In this document: piece after piece, positions 62,800 through 64,000 of the stretch
Position numbering within the stretch: the stretch's first letter is position 1
How the letters are laid out: every line of letters starts with the position of its first letter
Assembly (NCBI RefSeq): GCF_008629685.1
Contig: NZ_VWSF01000020.1
Coordinates: 1 to 64,000, forward strand
From: Adhaeribacter rhizoryzae
GTDB lineage: Bacteria > Bacteroidota > Bacteroidia > Cytophagales > Hymenobacteraceae
Reading direction: 5' to 3'
DNA: 64,000 bases
Notes under the pieces: model-generated
Databases searched by the model: none
What the model saw: the letters and a program-made list of their open reading frames with translations, nothing else
Told to the model about the DNA's origin: nothing
Program-made: the position numbers and the translations under genes

Positions 62800-63501
62800 A
62801 TGAAAAATAAGATTTTTGTACTGATTTGTTTTGTCTTAGGCATTGGTTGTGCCTCCTGCGACACAGACAACTACGAGGCACCCCAGTCTAAACTAGAAGG
62901 TAGAATTGTTTATAATGGCGAACCTATACACCTTGGCTACAACGAAGTAAATATGCAGCTATGGGAACCGGGGTGGCAATTAAGGGCCCCTATTGATGTA
63001 GCCGTTGACCAGGACGGTTCATATTCTGCCGTGCTCTTTAACGCCACTTATAAATTAAATATTCGATCGGCCCAAGGGCCTTTCCGCTCTATCCAAAATT
63101 CCACTACCCAGTCCGATACCATTATGGTTGATTTAAAAGGAAACCAGGTACTGGATATTGAGGTGATGCCCTATTATATGATCCGGAATACGCAAATTGC
63201 CAGTTCTGCCCGCGACATAACCGCTAATTTTAAGCTCGAAAGAATTATTACCGATGCGAATGCAAAGAACGTAGAACGAGTGTCTTTGTACATTAATAAA
63301 ACTACGTTTGTAGACCGCGGTAATAATATTGCTTCCAAAGACTTAAGCGGCGCTAATATTATTGATTTAAATAGTATTAACTTAAGTGCAACTGTACCGG
63401 CCATTACCCCGGCCCAAAATTATGTTTTTGCCCGGGTGGGGGTAAAAATTGCCGGGGTAGAAGATATGCTGTATTCCGCTATTCAGAAGATTCAACTTTA
63501 A
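62800..63501 (+). CDS. DUF3823 lipoprotein
   Basis: A 233-residue lipoprotein (GIGCASC leader, DTDNYE) with two beta-rich halves. Matching DUF3823: LEGRIVYNGEPIHLG, VNMQLWEPGWQLR, IDVAVDQDGSYSAVLFNATY, KLNIRSAQGPF and the later RDITANFKLERIITDANAK. These proteins are often coded next to SusC/SusD and probably act as surface glycan-binding or scaffold lipoproteins. It is the last gene of the operon (27 bases after susD) and is closed by a terminator. Confidence 0.8.
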   Translation: MKNKIFVLICFVLGIGCASCDTDNYEAPQSKLEGRIVYNGEPIHLGYNEVNMQLWEPGWQLRAPIDVAVDQDGSYSAVLFNATYKLNIRSAQGPFRSIQNSTTQSDTIMVDLKGNQVLDIEVMPYYMIRNTQIASSARDITANFKLERIITDANAKNVERVSLYINKTTFVDRGNNIASKDLSGANIIDLNSINLSATVPAITPAQNYVFARVGVKIAGVEDMLYSAIQKIQL

Positions 63502-63949
63502 GCTAATTTTTTAATAAAGCTGGCTGGTATATTTTACCAGTCAGCTTTATTTTTTCCTCAAAAAGTAATAATCGTTTTGGTATAAATTCCGTTTTCTCTT
63601 TATGGAATTCACTATTAAATAAAATATTACTTAGTTCCCCACCTAAGCTTTGGAGGGGTTAGGAGTGGTTGTTTTGCTTAGCTTAATTTCCGGCAGGTGC
63701 AGTCGCCTTCATTATTAGTTTTCTAATTTGGGAATCAGTTTAATCCAAAGGTCCGAGGTGTTTTTATCAAAAAAATAATTGTTGTTTTGATAATTGTAAG
63801 TATATTGGAAGTTAGAAGCTGCGCAAATATAGACTTACCGGAGGCTGTTTAAGTAAGAGCAATTTGATTAACTATTTAGCTAGCAGCAATACCAATGTTA
63901 AATTAATACTAGTATTCCTAAGCGTGCACGGGAATAGCAAGAGAGACTA
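63502..63949. other. Intergenic region between DUF3823 and the LacI-family start
   Basis: Holds the terminator at 63513-63551 and a short REP-like stretch (CCCCACCTAAGC and TGGAGGGG) around 63637-63660. The LacI-type gene would be transcribed from its own promoter in the last 200 bases; none matching the consensus was found. Confidence 0.4.
63513..63551. terminator. Terminator of the SusC/SusD/DUF3823 operon
   Basis: AATAAAGCTGGCTGGTA and TACCAGTCAGCTTTATT form a 17-bp stem with one mismatch, 5-base loop and TTTTTCC tail. Confidence 0.75.
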
Positions 63950-64000
63950 ATGCAAATAAAGCAAACCACAATTATAGATATTGCTAAAGAATTAAATGTT
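63950..64000 (+). CDS. LacI-family transcriptional regulator, N-terminal fragment (cut by window edge)
   Basis: The last 51 bases read MQIKQTTIIDIAKELNV, the opening of a LacI/GalR helix-turn-helix (typically TIxDIAxxLxVSxxTVSRAL). The rest is outside the window. Its position right after a SusC/SusD operon that has LacI-type palindromes upstream makes it the likely regulator of that operon. Confidence 0.75.
   Translation, partial: MQIKQTTIIDIAKELNV

Overview
The window is about 64 kb of Bacteroidota DNA, moderately AT-rich with very AT-rich intergenic regions. It has SusC/SusD and Oar-type TonB receptors, many lipoproteins with a Cys-plus-acidic start, TAnnTTTG-type promoters, and families largely confined to this phylum (DUF4374, DUF3823, PepSY-like). 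The protein set suggests the order Cytophagales, perhaps a Hymenobacteraceae relative such as Adhaeribacter; this is an inference. No rRNA, intact tRNA or CRISPR array was seen.

Region 1 (1-16.8 kb) opens with an IS110 transposase tail and a plasmid-type replication initiator (Rep_3), followed by a secreted M14-like deacylase. A metal (probably zinc) uptake operon (9052 to 3870, minus) comes next: a TonB receptor, a small lipoprotein, an AztD-like His-rich propeller lipoprotein, and two paralogous His-rich small membrane proteins at its ends. Behind it lies a siderophore or heme operon (14631 to 9209, minus): TonB receptor, DUF4374 lipoprotein, PepSY membrane protein, small cysteine protein. 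A 5'-truncated YhcG-type nuclease lies beyond. Two degenerate direct repeats (about 1.17 and 16.11 kb) lie near the edges of this region.

Region 2 (17-30.9 kb) has an APC permease and a likely phosphate-scavenging group: Oar-type receptor, nucleotide pyrophosphatase/phosphodiesterase, and a three-domain metallophosphoesterase. Upstream regions here carry tandem 11-bp repeats like Pho boxes. A class III cyclase-TolB-like-TPR regulator closes the region.

Region 3 (31-36 kb) is a graveyard of mobile DNA: a nearly complete IS3 element with a dead transposase, an IS982-family tail fused into a YhcG relic, an IS3 relic split by a 156-bp MITE with a 7-bp target duplication, and a tRNA 3' fragment before a strong terminator.

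Region 4 (36-49 kb) is ordinary envelope and metabolic content: a DJ-1/PfpI protein, two PepSY-like proteins, an SdiA-regulated-type propeller, a PAP2 phosphatase with a porin, a lipocalin-like lipoprotein, a large putative glycoside hydrolase and a type-B carboxylesterase.

Region 5 (49-51.6 kb) is the most unusual: one AT-rich gene for a GHKL (Hsp90/sacsin-like) ATPase fused to a C-terminal NOV/DUF3883-like nuclease fold. It is bounded by TATAGGCA / TGCCTATA inverted motifs and followed by an attC-like palindrome, as if inserted as a gene cassette. It is a candidate defence gene.

Region 6 (51.7-64 kb) is a nutrient-acquisition and catabolic locus: a PEP-hydrolase-like TIM barrel and a Tm-1-like ATP-binding protein as adjacent genes (fused in plant Tm-1), a secreted PHP-like hydrolase, then SusC, SusD and DUF3823. 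Three CAACCGGTTG palindromes precede susC, and the window ends in the first codons of a LacI-family regulator, a plausible partner for those operators.
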